Assembly: GCF_020382885.2 (NCBI RefSeq)
Contig: NC_058498.1
Coordinates: 5,926,501 to 5,990,500 of the forward strand
Reading direction: 5' to 3'
Length of the DNA: 64,000 bases
Source of the DNA: Scatophagus argus
Lineage: Eukaryota; Chordata; Actinopteri; Scatophagidae
Position numbers and translations under genes: made by a program. The notes under the pieces are model-generated. The model worked only from the letters and a program-made list of their open reading frames with translations. It ran no database searches and had not been told where the DNA came from. Below are positions 35,421 through 56,235 of this stretch, piece after piece (within the stretch, counting starts at the first letter, position 1; each line of letters opens with the position of its first letter).

Positions 35421-37639
35421 TCTCCTGTTTCACTGTGACTTTTAGTTCCTGTGATCAGACAGGTTTACAGTGTTTGAATTACTTTCCTTGGAAAGTCACC
35501 ACAGTAGATTTGGAAACCTTGGCTTTCTTTCAGCTCTCCATAAAACACAGCAGTAAATTAACAGAAACAATGGTGCATTCAACCTGCAGTTGGTATAATT
35601 TGCTACAGTGACAGCTGGGAATCAAAAGTGAACATTTCTTAAACATTTAAGTAACATATTATGTGCCACAGTGGTTTCGATAATATTTCAGTACTGTCCT
35701 GCTGGTCAGGGAGGAAAAGCCCAAAGCTTCTTCTAACATGCAGTGAGGACTTGCTTCAGATTCAAATGTGGCTATTTAAATGCTGTTGAAACGATGGTTA
35801 TACAGTATGCAACCTGAAGGTCTAAAGAAATGTTCATGTTTTTAACTATATCTCGCATGATTTCAAACACGGAAGTCTTTTGCCCTTGTACTCACAAAAT
35901 CAGTGCTTATTTCTTATATGTTTAAATAATGGACTGTAGTTTAATTCATGTATAGTCTGTCAGCCTGTCTGAAAAGTCTATGTCACTATTGGTCACCACT
36001 CTCCATATTCCTAATACAGTATGTTGCTGTGCTGATTTTGAGTTGGCAATGAAATGCATTCCTTTGCATTGCACTCAAGTCTAAACTTTATTTGCCCTTG
36101 GCCTTTCCAGTTGAGAACTGTCTTGACCTACTATTTATATCTCTCAGGCCATTATTTGCCCTTTGACTTTCACTGCTGAAACAGTAGAGCCGGCTAACTA
36201 AATGTCACATGGCATGTGAGATGTATTTAATGTCCTGAGCCCCTGTATTTGCTTCCTTTCCCAACACGGAGGTTTAGTAACACTTGACTGCTCAGAGCAG
36301 TCAGGCTTCAGGGGTTGTCAGCCAATCTGAATGTCTATTTTCTGACACTGTCATGAGTTTTAAGATAAATTTAAGTTTGTTTCTTTCTCATGTTGAATGA
36401 TTTCACCCATAATTTTCCTCAAAATTCAAAAATTAAAGTAATTGTGCAATTAAATGAAATTACAAATAAATCAACACTTGAAAAAATGGAAGTGGGAAAC
36501 AAATCACTTGTCAATAAGATGTATCTTTAACCGGTGGTATAAATTGGGCTATATATCCTCTACACACATACACAAACCCCACTGACAGGTCTGATGTTAA
36601 ACTTTGTTCTGCTGATCAAACACGCTGAAGCAACAGGCAAATAGTGGTGGCCTGAAGTGGACTATTTCACAATATCCTCCCTGTGAAATGAACTCTTTTA
36701 CTCAAGTGGGGTTGTATTGCAATATCTTTATCGCTGAGTCTTTATGAGGATAACTTTGTGACATTTAAATTATGGTGACAGTTTGGGTGTCTATTTTATT
36801 TACTTGCTATTCAGATACATTTTCAAGCTGATGTGAAATTTTGAACAGCAAACCTTGCAGTCACTGACCCTTCTGTGCTTATGGGACTTGACCTTAAGGG
36901 TATAAATGCCTGTTCAATCATGTCATCAATAAATGGCAGTTATTTTTACTATCATTGCTATAGAAATAGAAAGCTCTTTATTGTCATTGTACAACAACAA
37001 ACATGCTGTAGGCACAACGAAATATTGGAGGTATAGACTGCAATTTCACACACCAAAGGAGGTTTCAAGGGCTTCTATGCCTTGCTCAAAGGCACTTGAA
37101 CAGGGTGTATGTACAGTATGTTGATACAAAGCTTGAAGTTGGATTATCCATTTGTGGTGAATTTTTGAAACCTGGTAGGACTTTACGTTTTGTACAATTC
37201 AAAACTTACTACATGCAACAGAGGCACATGATTGAGTATTTCTCTGCAGAATTTTACTCCTGGCATTGTGCAGAAGACTTACAAACGCCATTTCATCCTT
37301 CATGTTGGAAATTAAATTTACAATGAAGCACAGTGAAGCAAATGTCTAAAGTATCAAGAATGATCAATCGAGAAATGACAACGATTCAGAGAGACAAAAA
37401 GGAAGAGAGACTGAGATGTTCTTTTGGGTTTCTGGTCAGAATTACCTACAGGTAGTGTTGAGACCCCTGAAAAATGATGCAGCAAGTCCAATGTGGTGTG
37501 GTGGTTTATGGGGGGTGGGCACTACCTCCGCATTTCCAAAATCTTGGCTACGGCCCTGTGCACCCAAAGGCGACCATACTGCAAAATTATTTATCTATGT
37601 ATTTACAATACCCACGTGTGGATTAAAAACACGAAAAAC

Positions 37640-37640
<1 letters not shown>
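35421..37640. other. efcab7-pgm1 intergenic spacer
   Basis: AT-rich non-coding DNA without recognisable exons. Its only clear feature is a reversed LINE 3' tail near 36955-37110. Confidence 0.55.
36955..37110 (-). mobile_element. 3' end of a CR1/Rex1-like LINE, reversed
   Basis: On the minus strand the sequence ends TTTCGTTGTGCC...TACAATGACAATAAAG, closely resembling the tail of the element at 56236-56710 (ATTTCGTTATGC...AATGACAATAAAG). Upstream on the minus strand are AAGTGCCTTTGAGCAAGGCA-like bases often found in fish LINE 3' regions. It is 5' truncated with no intact reading frame. Confidence 0.5.
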
Positions 37641-45243
<7,603 letters not shown>

Positions 45244-45780
45244 TTCCTCTGCCACACTGCCTCCACTCACCCTCAGCAACAGGATACCTCCACTCTCTCG
45301 CGGGGGTGAAGCTGCCCTTGAATGCTGTCTTGGCTTCAGTTCCTGAGCCTTTTAGAAACAGAGCTGGATGAAAGACTGAAACTCGACATACAGGTTGACT
45401 GTAAGAAAATACATGAGGACCTTAAATTGAAAGCCACCAAAAAGGCATTAGAAACCAGACCTTTTGTCACAGAAGTAACACATATACAAAATTTAAAGAT
45501 TTAAAATTGGACTGTAAAACCCAAATGAAGTGTGCCTCATGTAATATCTGGAACCATATGCAACTCTGTAATTGTCCAGATCCGTTCCTGAACTAACTGT
45601 GTCATTATATGAAAAAAAACTGACCATAAATCAGCAATTTGTGGCAACCTCACCCCACATTTCCCTTACTGACCTGGTGCCTTCCCCTCCCTCTGTTCCA
45701 CAAGACCACCAAAATAGCCTCTCAATCTGACCCATAAACCACAGCAAAAGCTTTGAGCGCTAACACACACGCACACCATT

Positions 45781-45801
45781 AATAAAATAACCTTGAATAA
45801 A
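45781..45801 (+). terminator. pgm1 polyadenylation signals
   Basis: AATAAA occurs at 45781-45786 and 45796-45801, about 540 nt after the pgm1 TGA, and probably ends the transcript near 45815-45825. The 3'UTR between has no conserved reading frame. Confidence 0.65.
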
Positions 45802-47964
45802 CAAAGTTAGTGGTCATGTTTTAATTTCTGGTTCCATATTGTTGAGTGCATTTAATTCATATGTAGTCCATTGCAGTTGTCAGGCCCTGAACATTTTCCT
45901 GCAAGAAAGCAGCTGGTGCTTGAAGCGTTCGAGCCAGCTGTAATTGCCTTAGCAGACCTGGGTTAGAAGAAAAGTGAGCAATCACAAGAGACACTGAAAC
46001 AAGAGCGTTTGGGGTGGTGTTTAATGATAGCTTTTTTCCAGCCGAGAAATTATTCTAGATTAACGCAAAGATCCTGTCCTGCAGCGAGGGAGCCAAGTGC
46101 TTCGAAAAACGCTTCTCCAAAGACATTCCTGAGACGAGCAGAGAAGAATAAACCGATGACTTCCCGCCTTTCTGTCAAGTCTTCTTGTGTAATGAGATAG
46201 TCGCTGTAATCCTGATTAACGATAAGAGTTATAGATTATCAAGAGGTTGCGGGATCCCACAGGCTTTTGGAAGACAAACGGCAAGAGCTGAACCTTATTT
46301 TAAAAAAAGTCCCCCTCACAAGGGAAATGGGTGAATGATGCTTGGAGCAGCTTTGACACGTTGAAGCTCTACAGGTACTGAGTTGTTTCAGCCTTTTCCT
46401 CAAACAACCAGCATATCTGGACATAATTGGGTACAATTTAGGTAACAGCAGTGAGGGTGGAAAATCAGGTGCACCCACACACTGCGTTCAGAGTCGCTCT
46501 CCAAAGGGAAAATTGGCCTCAATCACAGATGGCACATTTTTCGCTGATTTCTGTCATGTAAGTCAGTGTTATTCATACTGACCAACGCAATCAGCTCTAC
46601 CTGTTAGTACTAATCCCCCGTAAAACATGTGGTAAACAGTTGAAGTTCCTGGGCTGGAACTAATTGACCATTCAAGTTGTATTTTCTAGCAGATATTTGA
46701 AAAGTTTGATCTGTGAAGATGTTACATTATGTGCCATTTAACCTTTTCCTACAATTTTACTGACACTTTTTAGACTGCATTGTTCAACATTAAGAACTAC
46801 GTGTGACTAAGTATTTCAAATATTTTATCCTTGTTCACATTGTGATTCAGGATAGGGCTTTGAAAGCATGTTGCCAGCCTTCAAAGGTGCACTCTGTGGT
46901 ATTTTGGATGTGTAACGGCCCTCAACAGTTCCTCTCTGTTCCCTTAGGAGTCTCAGTAACAGGGTGGAAAGTTTTTTTTCACTGCATTGTTCAGACCCCG
47001 TCAGGCTGTGCAATGCATAATGTGTTCCTCTTGTCCGGCTTGTAATGGCTTGCAGGCCGTATTTGGATTGGCTGTCATTACATCAGGTAATCACAATAAG
47101 GCTTACATTAAGCTGTTCTGCTTCACAGCTATTAGATGTCCAAATGGCTTTCTCTGGGGCTGGCATGGAGCCTTGTGTTTTTAGAGCAGCTTGTTCATCG
47201 CTCTACAAGAAGAGGGCAACCCAGTGGACAAAGACATCATTCTCAGAGTCCTCAAATGAGGACGAGGGGAAGCTTAGGCTTCAGCTGTGCACCATGCAGT
47301 TAGGTTTTCCTCGGTTCGTTCTTCGAAGGTCTTCCCTTCGCTTTTGTACAGTCTTGTCAAGTGATAAAGTGGGTCTAGTAGAGTTAGGAAAATGAAGTCA
47401 AAAAGAGTCATCCAAAACTAATAAGTCAATTCCCATTTAATGTCATTGCTGAAGGACTTAAATGGACATCATTTTCCAGGTTTTATTTTCACAATGCTGC
47501 TAATGAGGAGAGTGTATTATGCCGGTGGGATTACTGTTCTCCAGGACGTTATGATGGTGTGGCAGAAATGAGCTGCTGGGACCCCTGCTCCTCCCACTTT
47601 GTGCACCCTTTACAGGATTCCCAGGCTGGCAAATGAATGGCTGCAAGCTTGAAGGCCTCTATCATATTCATATTGTGCTTTAGTGGTGCATATTACCAAA
47701 CAAAGTTACAGTTTACTCAATTACTATAAGTCAAAAGCCACTGAATCTGGCACTTGGGGCTCTGAGGGTTTGCGTAATTCTTCAATCAACTTTAACTGTT
47801 TAACTGTTTTTTGATGAGATTTAAAGCTACGAGTCCCAAATTCCCAAGCAGTTCCATTGTTGTAAAAAACTAATTACAGCATAGTGCTGTTCTTTAACAT
47901 TTAGTTAATGGTCTGACAAACTAACAAACCCGCACAGAGACCTGCCATCTTCAGAAATGTTCTG

Positions 47965-48355
47965 ATGACTCTGCAGTAGTTGGGTGTATTACTGGGGAGG
48001 ATGAGAGAGAGACTACAGGACAGTAGTGGACAACTTTGGCTGAGGTCCTTCAACATCTGCAGGACGATGCTGAGGATGTTCTGTGAGTCTGTGGTGTCCA
48101 GTGCCATCACATATGCTGTTTCCTGCTGGGGCAGCTGCCTGAGGGTGAGGGACACTAACAGACACAACAGAATCATCAAGAAGGCCAGCCATGTTGTGGG
48201 AGAGGAACTGGACTCTCTGACAGTGGTGTCTGAGAGGAGGATGTTGTCAAAATAAGGACTGCACTGGAGCTCGTTCAGCAACAGACTCTTTCTCCCACGA
48301 TGCACCACAGAGCGACACAGGAAATCATTCCTGCTTGTCACCATCAAGCTGTGAC
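47965..48355 (+). mobile_element. CR1/Rex1-like LINE reverse-transcriptase C-terminal remnant
   Basis: The plus frame encodes LRSFNICRTMLRMFCESVVS, then ITYAVSCWGSCL, IIKKASHVVGEELDSLTVVS and ERRML. These match the region after the RT domain of Rex1/CR1-type elements as I recall them. A frame change near 48255 leads to PRCTTERHRKSFLLVTIKL, the usual end of the protein. The copy is therefore 5' truncated and frameshifted. It is followed by AT-rich sequence and an ATCT repeat. Confidence 0.7.
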
Positions 48356-48441
48356 GGACACACATACTTTAATATATACAATGTATATATATTACACATG
48401 TGAATACCTGTATTTTTAGATTTATATTTATCTTGTTGTCG

Positions 48442-48507
<66 letters not shown>

Positions 48508-48526
48508 ATTCATCCATCCATCCATC
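48442..48526 (+). repeat. ATCT tetranucleotide microsatellite grading into CATC
   Basis: About 16 ATCT units (48442-48507) are followed by a few CATC units (48511-48526). It lies just after the LINE remnant, and may have grown from the element's 3' simple-repeat tail. Confidence 0.92.
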
Positions 48527-51500
48527 TGAGTGGGCACTTCGCACCATCCAAGAGTCCATGCATGTGTGAAGTGCTGTAGCATGACGTTAATACTGCATAC
48601 TTGTCTGTGCATAAACTCGTCATGTCCACTTCAAAAAAGACAATGTGTCCTTGTAACTGAGCATGAAACGTGAAAATCAGAACTCAAACTCCATGCAAAT
48701 GTCACTCACTTTAAAATTACACAGTCTGCATGTTCAGGGACTTTCCATTCGCTATTTGTAAATTTGATACAAAGCCAAAGCTAGAGAATGAAGAGCTTAG
48801 TTTGTCTAGTTAAAACAAGAAAAACCTCTGTCTCGTCCACTGGATGCAAACAAGCTTTGACGTGTGTGAGGCTTACAAAGTCTCTTATAGTCCCGAAAAA
48901 AACCTGGCATGAATTTACGTAGGGGCTCCACATGAGTCGCCACCATCTTAACACTCTCTTCTTCTGGGTCTGGACCCGAGGTGTACAAGATGACACGTGA
49001 GGCCATAAAAAATGGGTCCATGAACGAGATGACATGAGTTGGAACATTTCTGAGTTCAACCAAGCAATGTGGTTTAGAAAAGACTGGCTTTGTGTCAACA
49101 GGCCACTCCTTATCCTCTCATCAATTCATCTTCTGACTTGCAGCCAGAAAGGAGACTAAATGCCAGGAAACACCACACTTCTATTGTCCTCTAAAGTGTG
49201 TGTTCGATGGAGAGACTATTTGGACCTTGTCTAGGATCTGAGATGAAGTACTGTGGCTTTATCCTGTACCAGGAATACTCACCATGTGAAAATGTATTAC
49301 ATACTGTAGGCAGGCAACAGTGCATTTTACCTCCTCTTTAAGCTTGATTTCATTTTAAATCAAGCTATTTTGTTAAGCAACAAAAAAGCTGTTCTCTCAC
49401 CGCTTTCCTTTTTTCCCTTCCCGTATGAGCAACACTAAAAATACAAACAAAAGAAGGAAGATTTAGTCCACAATCAAAGCCAGTGATGTATTGTGCGTTA
49501 CATGTGTTCGACTGCAAGCAATTATTGTTCTGCTGCCTGAAACTTTGCATATTTGGAGGCCCTGTAGAGGATAATGGGTAAATATAAAGTTGCCGTAGTA
49601 TCAATGTGAACATCAACAATTTTACTGAAGAGGTTTCTTCAAGGTTTTTGGAATAAATCCCATGAAAGTGGATGCTTTTGCAGTGTTCACTGTTTTGTAA
49701 AGCTTCATCTGCATCTGCTAGTATTGCCTGCTTTCAATGAAGGGTTCCCTTTCTTTTAATGCAGGGACAGTATTGGATTGGAAAGTTCCCTCCATCCTGC
49801 ATTTGTCGTATATTAGCTCTGACTGCAGTGTATTCCCAAAACACCACTTGGGAACAGAAAAACAATGCAGTGGGCATTTGAAGAGCAAACCCATGAAAAT
49901 AAAATATGTAGCACAGAGTTAACCTCTGATGTTGAAGGAGATGGGGGTTGGAGAGGCGTGGGTGGAGTCGGGGGTGCAAAGGCTGCAATGAGACCAGTGT
50001 TGTCTGTCAGAGATTCTAAACTGGGACAGAAGCTGCCTTGAGTTATCCACTGATGTGCCTGAAATATTTTTAGACAAATGCAAGGCAAATCAGGGTGAAG
50101 CAAATCTTATTAAGCATCTGAGGATATGAATGAAAGCAGACAGAAAGTTTTGAACAAAACACAGAAAATACTGAGAAGACATGGCAGATATTTTTGAAAG
50201 GCCATCATCACCCTCATCCATTCATTCTCTTTTATTGACTCGGACATCATTGCCAACCTTACAACAAAGGGCCTCCCTGTCCATGTGCTGTGGTCGCTGG
50301 AGAAGGCCTCAGGGATCTGCTCTTCAAAGAGACCTTCAAAACCCAAATCCACCCCACCATGAAAGTTAAATGACTTTCACCATGCATGGTTGCAATTTTA
50401 ATAATCATATCCTACTTTAGGCAAGATGAAGTCAATAGACATCAAGGAGGAAAAATAGGCCAATGTCAGAAATAATCTCACTACTTGATCGGCCCAGTGG
50501 TGAGGTCTTCCCCCTCCGAAACCCTTCCACTCCTCCGAGGGTCCTTATTACAGAGAAAACCACCAAAACACAGCTTAGGTTAAATTCGTTTGGCTGCTTA
50601 AACAGCAAATTTAAAAGGGGTGCCTCAGTAAGAAACACAGCTGACACATGATGTGTATCACCTCACACGTTCCTCCAAACTGTAATCAGTCATGCCCAAT
50701 TTCATTTGGTTTGACAGTTATTTAGGGCTATTTTGTTTGAATTTGCTCTCCGCATGATATGACTGGAGCACAAAAGTCCTTTGTTGCATTGATTGAAATG
50801 TTATGTGAAATTGTCCACATGCCACGTCTGCACATGCAATCTCACACACTTTTGGTGTTCCTTGTTTTTCTGCTGCCCCAAAGAAGCTCCCCAGAAAAAG
50901 GCACTTGAAGCACTTGAAGTCCTTGAAGCTGCAGACTGCGGTTCTAAGTGTGCACATCTCAACATTAAGCCTGTTTAACTTTCAGCTCAATTAAGGCAAG
51001 GAAGAATTATATTGTTAAAAATCACTTGTTTCCAAAAACAGAAACCCTGGCACAAAGAGTTGTTATGTCCCACCTATTTAAGTGAGGTTGAACACTCAAT
51101 CGTCGTTAGCAAATGACCTGCAGTCTCTGTTTACATGTTGAATCTCCTGAATTGTCTGCAGTCCCTGGTTTTGATCAAAACTTTGGCAGCTATCGCAGCC
51201 TGCTGCTTTGTATCCCTCAAACCTCACAATCACCATATTCCTAGTTTTCTCAGCTGCTCAAGTAACGGTGGACGAGGGACACTGCAAAGATGTGTTGACA
51301 TACAGTACACAGCAATACTTACAACAACACAGAAGCCAACAGGCCAAAATTTGGAAAACGTAAGGTTTTGTTCCTCCCAACACAGATGCAGGCACACCCT
51401 CATCCTATCTCATGGTATGCAGGAAGCTCGTGCAGCGTTATCTCTAAGCTCTGGTTAGCTTCGTCTCTCCAGGGATGACTCTGGGTACTCAGGGAGAGAA

Positions 51501-51991
51501 GAGGAGGGAAATGAAGATTCTGATCCTTGGGAGGCAGCTATGGGCCATGTCCTCAACCTTGACCGCAGGGCCTGATGAGGAGCAGGGATATCGGAGGTGA
51601 AACCCTGACACTCATGAGCAGCCCACTACACTGTCTCTCAATAAGTCAGCGTAAAGGACTATTCCTACGTGCTATTGCTGTACTCTGCTAACACGAAACA
51701 TACTTCACAGAGGATGATATTTCCCTCTAATGAGCACGGATAGGTCGCAGTATGGGAGAACCGGAGATGCTAAATTGCTACCATTCTTTTCCTGCCCCAG
51801 AAATGCTGGTATTAGTCTTTCAAAGTGCTCTGTGTGTGCAGACACGCATGCAGTCACAAAGTATGTGTCAAAATGCAGAGGGAAGCAGAGTAAAATGAAA
51901 CAAGGTGTGGAGTTAGAGAGGAAAAGGTGAGTTGGGTTAATAATGCTGTAAGGCTCTGGAATTAATAATTGTGCAAAGGTGTGTGGCTGTA

Positions 51992-52013
51992 GTGTGTGTG
52001 TGTGTGTGTGTGT
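51992..52013 (+). repeat. GT microsatellite
   Basis: Eleven uninterrupted GT units in intergenic DNA. Confidence 0.85.
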
Positions 52014-52514
52014 AGCTGTAGTTAACATGTCTGCAGGTGTGATTGTTCACAGCACAAAGAAAACCTTACACTCTTTACAATCAGTCATCCCCCTCCTTCA
52101 TTCATTTGTCTTTGTATTGCATGAATGGAAACCAAATGAAGTTAACCAACTTAAACTTTTGGACGCGGTTCTAACATTATTGTATTATGTTTGTCTAGTT
52201 ATTGTGAAAAGACAGACTTATTCACTAAAGTCATGACTGCCACATGTTATCATTTAATCAGCTCCAGATGGATTGCTATCAGATAATCACAGCTCTGTGA
52301 ACACTTACTTTGGACTGTATTTCGATATTTCGATAAGAATATGTGTAGTTTCCTATGTAATCTTGTAAGCTTCGGTCAAGCTGTCACAGATAGCAGTACA
52401 ACCCAGTGACCTGTTCAACAACCAAAAACAAGACATCCTGTGCAGGAATGTTCTCAGAAATGTCATTAGCGCTGAATTCACTATTCACAGTCCCTGAAGG
52501 CATGCTCAGTAAAG

Positions 52515-52536
52515 TGTTGTTGTTGTTGTTGTTGTT
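52515..52536 (+). repeat. GTT trinucleotide repeat
   Basis: Seven consecutive TGT/GTT units in intergenic DNA. Confidence 0.85.
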
Positions 52537-52774
52537 TTCATGAGAGAATATTTTCCTCCTTGTAAATACTGCACCATGTAAATCATGTGTATCAGAGACA
52601 GTGGCTGTTCAGTGCACCTCGGCCTGCAGGGGACTGAGAAGCTTTCTTTGCATGATTTGATTCATTCTCAGTCTTAATTTTAGGTTTGGGAGAGCAACCT
52701 GGACTGCACAATGAATTTTTATGTTAAAGTTCAAAGAAGTGCTTGTTCATTTTTTTCATACGTGTTTTTACTCA

Positions 52775-53248
52775 CACTATATAGACAAAAGTATTGGGAT
52801 GGGGCTGTCTTTCAGTGCTTGGGCTCGGTCTCTTATTCCAGTGAAAGGAAACCTTAATGCGTCAGCATACCAAGACTTTTTGGACAATGCTGTGCTTCCA
52901 ACTTTGTGGCAACAGTTTGTTGAAGGACCTTTTCTATTCCAGCATGACTGTGTCCCAGTGCACAAAGCAAAGCTCCATAAAGACATGGTTGGATGAGTTT
53001 GGTGTGGAAGAACTTGACTGGCCCACACAGAGTCCTGACCTCAACTCCATCCAGCACCTTTGGGATGAACTGGAACGGAGATTGTGAGTCAGGCCTTCTG
53101 GTCCAACATCAGTGTCTGACCTCACAAATGCTCTGCTGCATAAATGGTTGTTGTAGCTGCAAAGCTGTCTGTGTATTTAGAATGTGATGCCATTAAAGTC
53201 TCTGTTGATGTAATAGTCAGTTGTCCCAATACTTTTGTCTATATAGTG
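52775..53248 (+). mobile_element. internally deleted Tc1-like DNA transposon with terminal inverted repeats
   Basis: The left terminus CACTATATAGACAAAAGTAT is matched by the reverse complement at the right end (ATACTTTTGTCTATATAGTG), a perfect 20-bp terminal inverted repeat. At 474 bp it is about a third of a complete Tc1 element. Between the ends lies only the C-terminal part of the transposase. A TA follows the right end, as expected for Tc1/mariner target sites; the left flank is not TA, so that side has mutated or the boundary is a base or two off. Confidence 0.85.
52799..53087 (+). pseudogene. Tc1-like transposase C-terminal remnant, frameshifted
   Basis: One frame reads GNLNASAYQDFLDNAVLPTL and LFQHDCVPVHKAKLHKDM. 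After a shift of frame near 52970-52985 it continues as IKTWLDEFGVEELDWPTQSP, then DLNSIQHLWDELERRL and a stop. These are the last third of a Tc1 transposase DDE domain, including the second catalytic Asp (QHD) and the SPDLN block. The N-terminal DNA-binding domains and the first catalytic Asp are missing. Confidence 0.85.
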
Positions 53249-53699
53249 TATGTGCTATGCCATTTCCTTAAAATCTGTCTTTCTTGATTCAGTCCATTTT
53301 GGCCATTTTTTTGTCTTCAAATCATTTTAATATAGAATTTGTAGTAAAGTTGCATAGCTGCATATTACTTTTAAATTTAACCACAACGTATGAGATTGAG
53401 ACTTAATTCTTGACCTTAAACTCAGTAAACGATAAAATAGTCTCACAATAACGTACATTTAATCGGCCTATAGCTCTGCTGAAGGTTTCAGCTTTATCAC
53501 ATGTACTTTTTTACAAAATGGAGCTGGCACAGCTGGAATTGTAGATTTTCATTTTTCTCAGTACTTCCCAGTCTTCAAAATGCACACTTTCAAATCAGCT
53601 AATAACATTCCTCAGACAGAACAGTCTGCCTGCCCTCTGACAGTTCCTGTAGCGGACACAGGATGGCGACACATGAATAATCAGAGCCATGTGGCTCCT

Positions 53700-54023
53700 G
53701 CGGGCACAAATCTTCCAGTGAAGTTTGTAGGAAGGATTGCGCTCATTTGGAAAGAGAGACACTCAGGGGGAAAGTGAGTTGGGCTCCAGCGAGGAGGGAA
53801 GGAGACAGAAACCAGGAGAACCGGAGACAACTTTCTTCCAGACTCTCACGTTTTTTTTTAAACCTGGTGCGCACTGAGGGAGAAGCGGAAGGTAGCGCAC
53901 ACGTTATTAAGTCACTGCGTTTTGAGTCGTTCACTTTCTTTGGGGGGGAAGTTTCTCGAAATTAAAATTTGAGTGAAACGTGGATGTGAAAAGCGGGCGA
54001 AGGTTTAACACAGAGCCAGAGGA
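53700..54023 (+). promoter_or_regulatory. ror1 5'UTR and probable promoter
   Basis: This stretch is purine-rich and gains CpGs (for example around 53870-53905 and 53990-54060) compared with the AT-rich DNA upstream. No TATA box is clearly placed. The start of transcription is inferred only from proximity to the signal-peptide exon. Confidence 0.4.
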
Positions 54024-54129
54024 ATGTATCCAACTCGGACAGCGGCGAGTCAGCGTCTCTGGAGATGTCCAGCCTGCGCTCTCTGGATCGCCCTGCTCCT
54101 CCAAAGCGTCCTGGCCCTGAGCGCGTCTG
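54024..54129 (+). CDS. ror1: ror1 coding exon 1 (signal peptide), rest of gene beyond window
   Basis: ROR1 is a receptor tyrosine kinase-like Wnt5a receptor with Ig, Frizzled, Kringle and kinase domains. Only the first coding exon is seen. It starts MYPTRTAASQRLWRCPACAL and continues WIALLLQSVLALSAS before a GTGAGT donor in phase 1. The Arg-rich N-terminus followed by a hydrophobic core and small residues is a good signal peptide. The identity rests on location directly after pgm1 in the same orientation, as in human, and on exon structure; signal peptides themselves are not diagnostic. No second exon was found up to the end of the window. Confidence 0.65.
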
Positions 54130-56235
54130 GTGAGTCTCAGTACTTTTACCTTCCTTCGGTAATCACTCCCGTCTTTCCCCTCCTGCGTCCCTGCTGGCTT
54201 TGCTCACTCTGCGGGTCATCCTCAACACGCGTTTAATTCAACCATGCAGTCTGTCAGCCTTGACGAAAACTCTTTGATGGGACTTTTTAGCGTTTGGCTG
54301 AAGCACTCGGCACTTTAACATGACCTCATCGTCCTTCTGAAGACAATTTAAATCGTCCATCATTAGTTGGTCGCTCCTGAAATCGTATTACAGATGCTCA
54401 CGAACTGTTGCTCCCTAAAGCAGACCTCTGTGCCATCATTCAGCCTCCTCCCTCAATGTAAATGATCGTTGGTTTTTAGATTATCGTCCTATTGTCATTC
54501 TGAAGCCTCTGCACTGGGAAAGACTTGACTTCATTGGCAGACAATGGGGGGGCTCTTAACTAGTCAGCTGGATGGCTATTGTGCCCCCACCCCCCACCGC
54601 CCTCAATAATTTAGGTCAGTTTAGAGATAAGACATACATAAAGCCATTTAAAAGGCAAACAGTGGTTAACCATTCAGGTCTGGCTGATGGCAGGCTGTTC
54701 CAGGCAGCAAGACGCGGATTCATGGACAGCTTTTGGAAAAACAGGCCACACTGTCCTCAAGGAAACAATACCATAGTTTGTTTTACTTGCCTTTTCCAAA
54801 ACAAACACTAAAATAAAGCATCAGTTTATTTGTGCGTGCACTGTGGTTGAAAGTAAAGAGTTTCAGTTTGTTTTTGTGCTCATTCAAGGACCATAGGGAC
54901 TATATTTCCACTGCCTTCCACTCAGCATGTGTGTGGTGTTAACATCTTAAAGAAAAGACGCACTGGTGGTATGCATCTGGCTTTTGGTTGACTAATATAA
55001 GTATGATTGAATTCAGTTTAAATTCAATTTGAATTGTTTATGAAGCCGCTCATGAAAAGTGTTTTAATTTTTTCTGTTCTCTGGCTTTTGAGTGTATAAG
55101 TTAGCGGCCGAAGTATAAAACAATCCTCCCCTCCCAGATGGGCGGTGATGAATTATCTCCGGAAGGTTTTTTGAAGTTTGTTTGGATTATCTCTGTCCTC
55201 CTTAAATGCTTTTGGCTGTTATTTACAATGTAGGTGTACAGCATATGCTGCATTGAGCATAAAGCTTTCTGCTCTGCTTCTCCTCTGGCCATCCCTTTGC
55301 CTCTGTATCTTTCTGCTGCTCTTTCTTGCTCTGTTGCAGGGAGGAATGTTAATCCCTGTTGCTTAACTGGATGAGTTTGCTATGACTTCTTCAAATGGAG
55401 TTTCATGATCGAATATGGAGCGGAGGGGAAGCCAGGCCCCTGCTTCTGCTGCTACTTCATATCTGGAAATAGAGAAGTGGAAATGACTGCATCTTTCAGC
55501 TGCATAGTTTAGAGAATTTAAATTTTATATGCTAACAGAGATATTAATGAAGCAAAACTGATTTGCTTTTCCTACTGCTGGAAAACAGAAGACTATGGAC
55601 AAGATTCAACCGCTGTCTCAGATGATCTGCATCTGCTCTGTATGATAATGTTGATACTAACATTTTCAGCTTCACCGTAGCCTCAGTTTTTATGGGCCAA
55701 AAGACGGCACCCATTATGATTGTTTCTGTTTCCAATTTTATCCGCAAACTTGACCTGCTATTCACCTCTAATGAAGCAGTTCCAGGATATGTTTGTAGAT
55801 GACAGTACGGGTAGTCTTGTCACTCCTCTGGCTCAAAGTAATGGAGATGATCAGAGAAGAACAGCAGTCGGCTGTAATCAAATGTGAAGAAGAGCGTGCA
55901 GGACCCTGTGATCAGTGGATGTAATGCGGCTGCAAAGCGCAAGCAATCGAAAAAAAGTGCAACAAGAAAGAAACTGAAAGGCGCGGCTTCTGTCTGGTTT
56001 ACTGGTCAGTCTGCAAGCCTCCAGCTAGAGGTCAGAGGTCACTGGTCTGTCACTGTGGTTGAAATGCCAGCATTTCCAGGAACAATCAGGGCTTCCCCTG
56101 ACCACAGCGTGTTTACATGGCAGACTTGACAAAAGCTGTATAAGCCAACAGTAAGAAACATATGTGAATGCGTGATTTATTTATCTTAAGGAGCTGTGTG
56201 TTCTCCCGTACGGCTGCTTACAGTACCTGAAACTG

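Larger units (their letters stand above)
45825..53700. other. pgm1-ror1 intergenic region
   Basis: About 7.9 kb without a recognisable host gene. It holds a LINE remnant, ATCT and GTT simple repeats, a GT run at 51992-52013 and a Tc1-like element. One minus-strand open frame (48806-49063, non-ATG start) is unassigned. Confidence 0.55.

Noticed and set aside
47901..48365. 154-codon minus-strand frame
   Set aside because: It is antisense to the LINE reverse-transcriptase remnant, whose plus-strand translation is recognisable.
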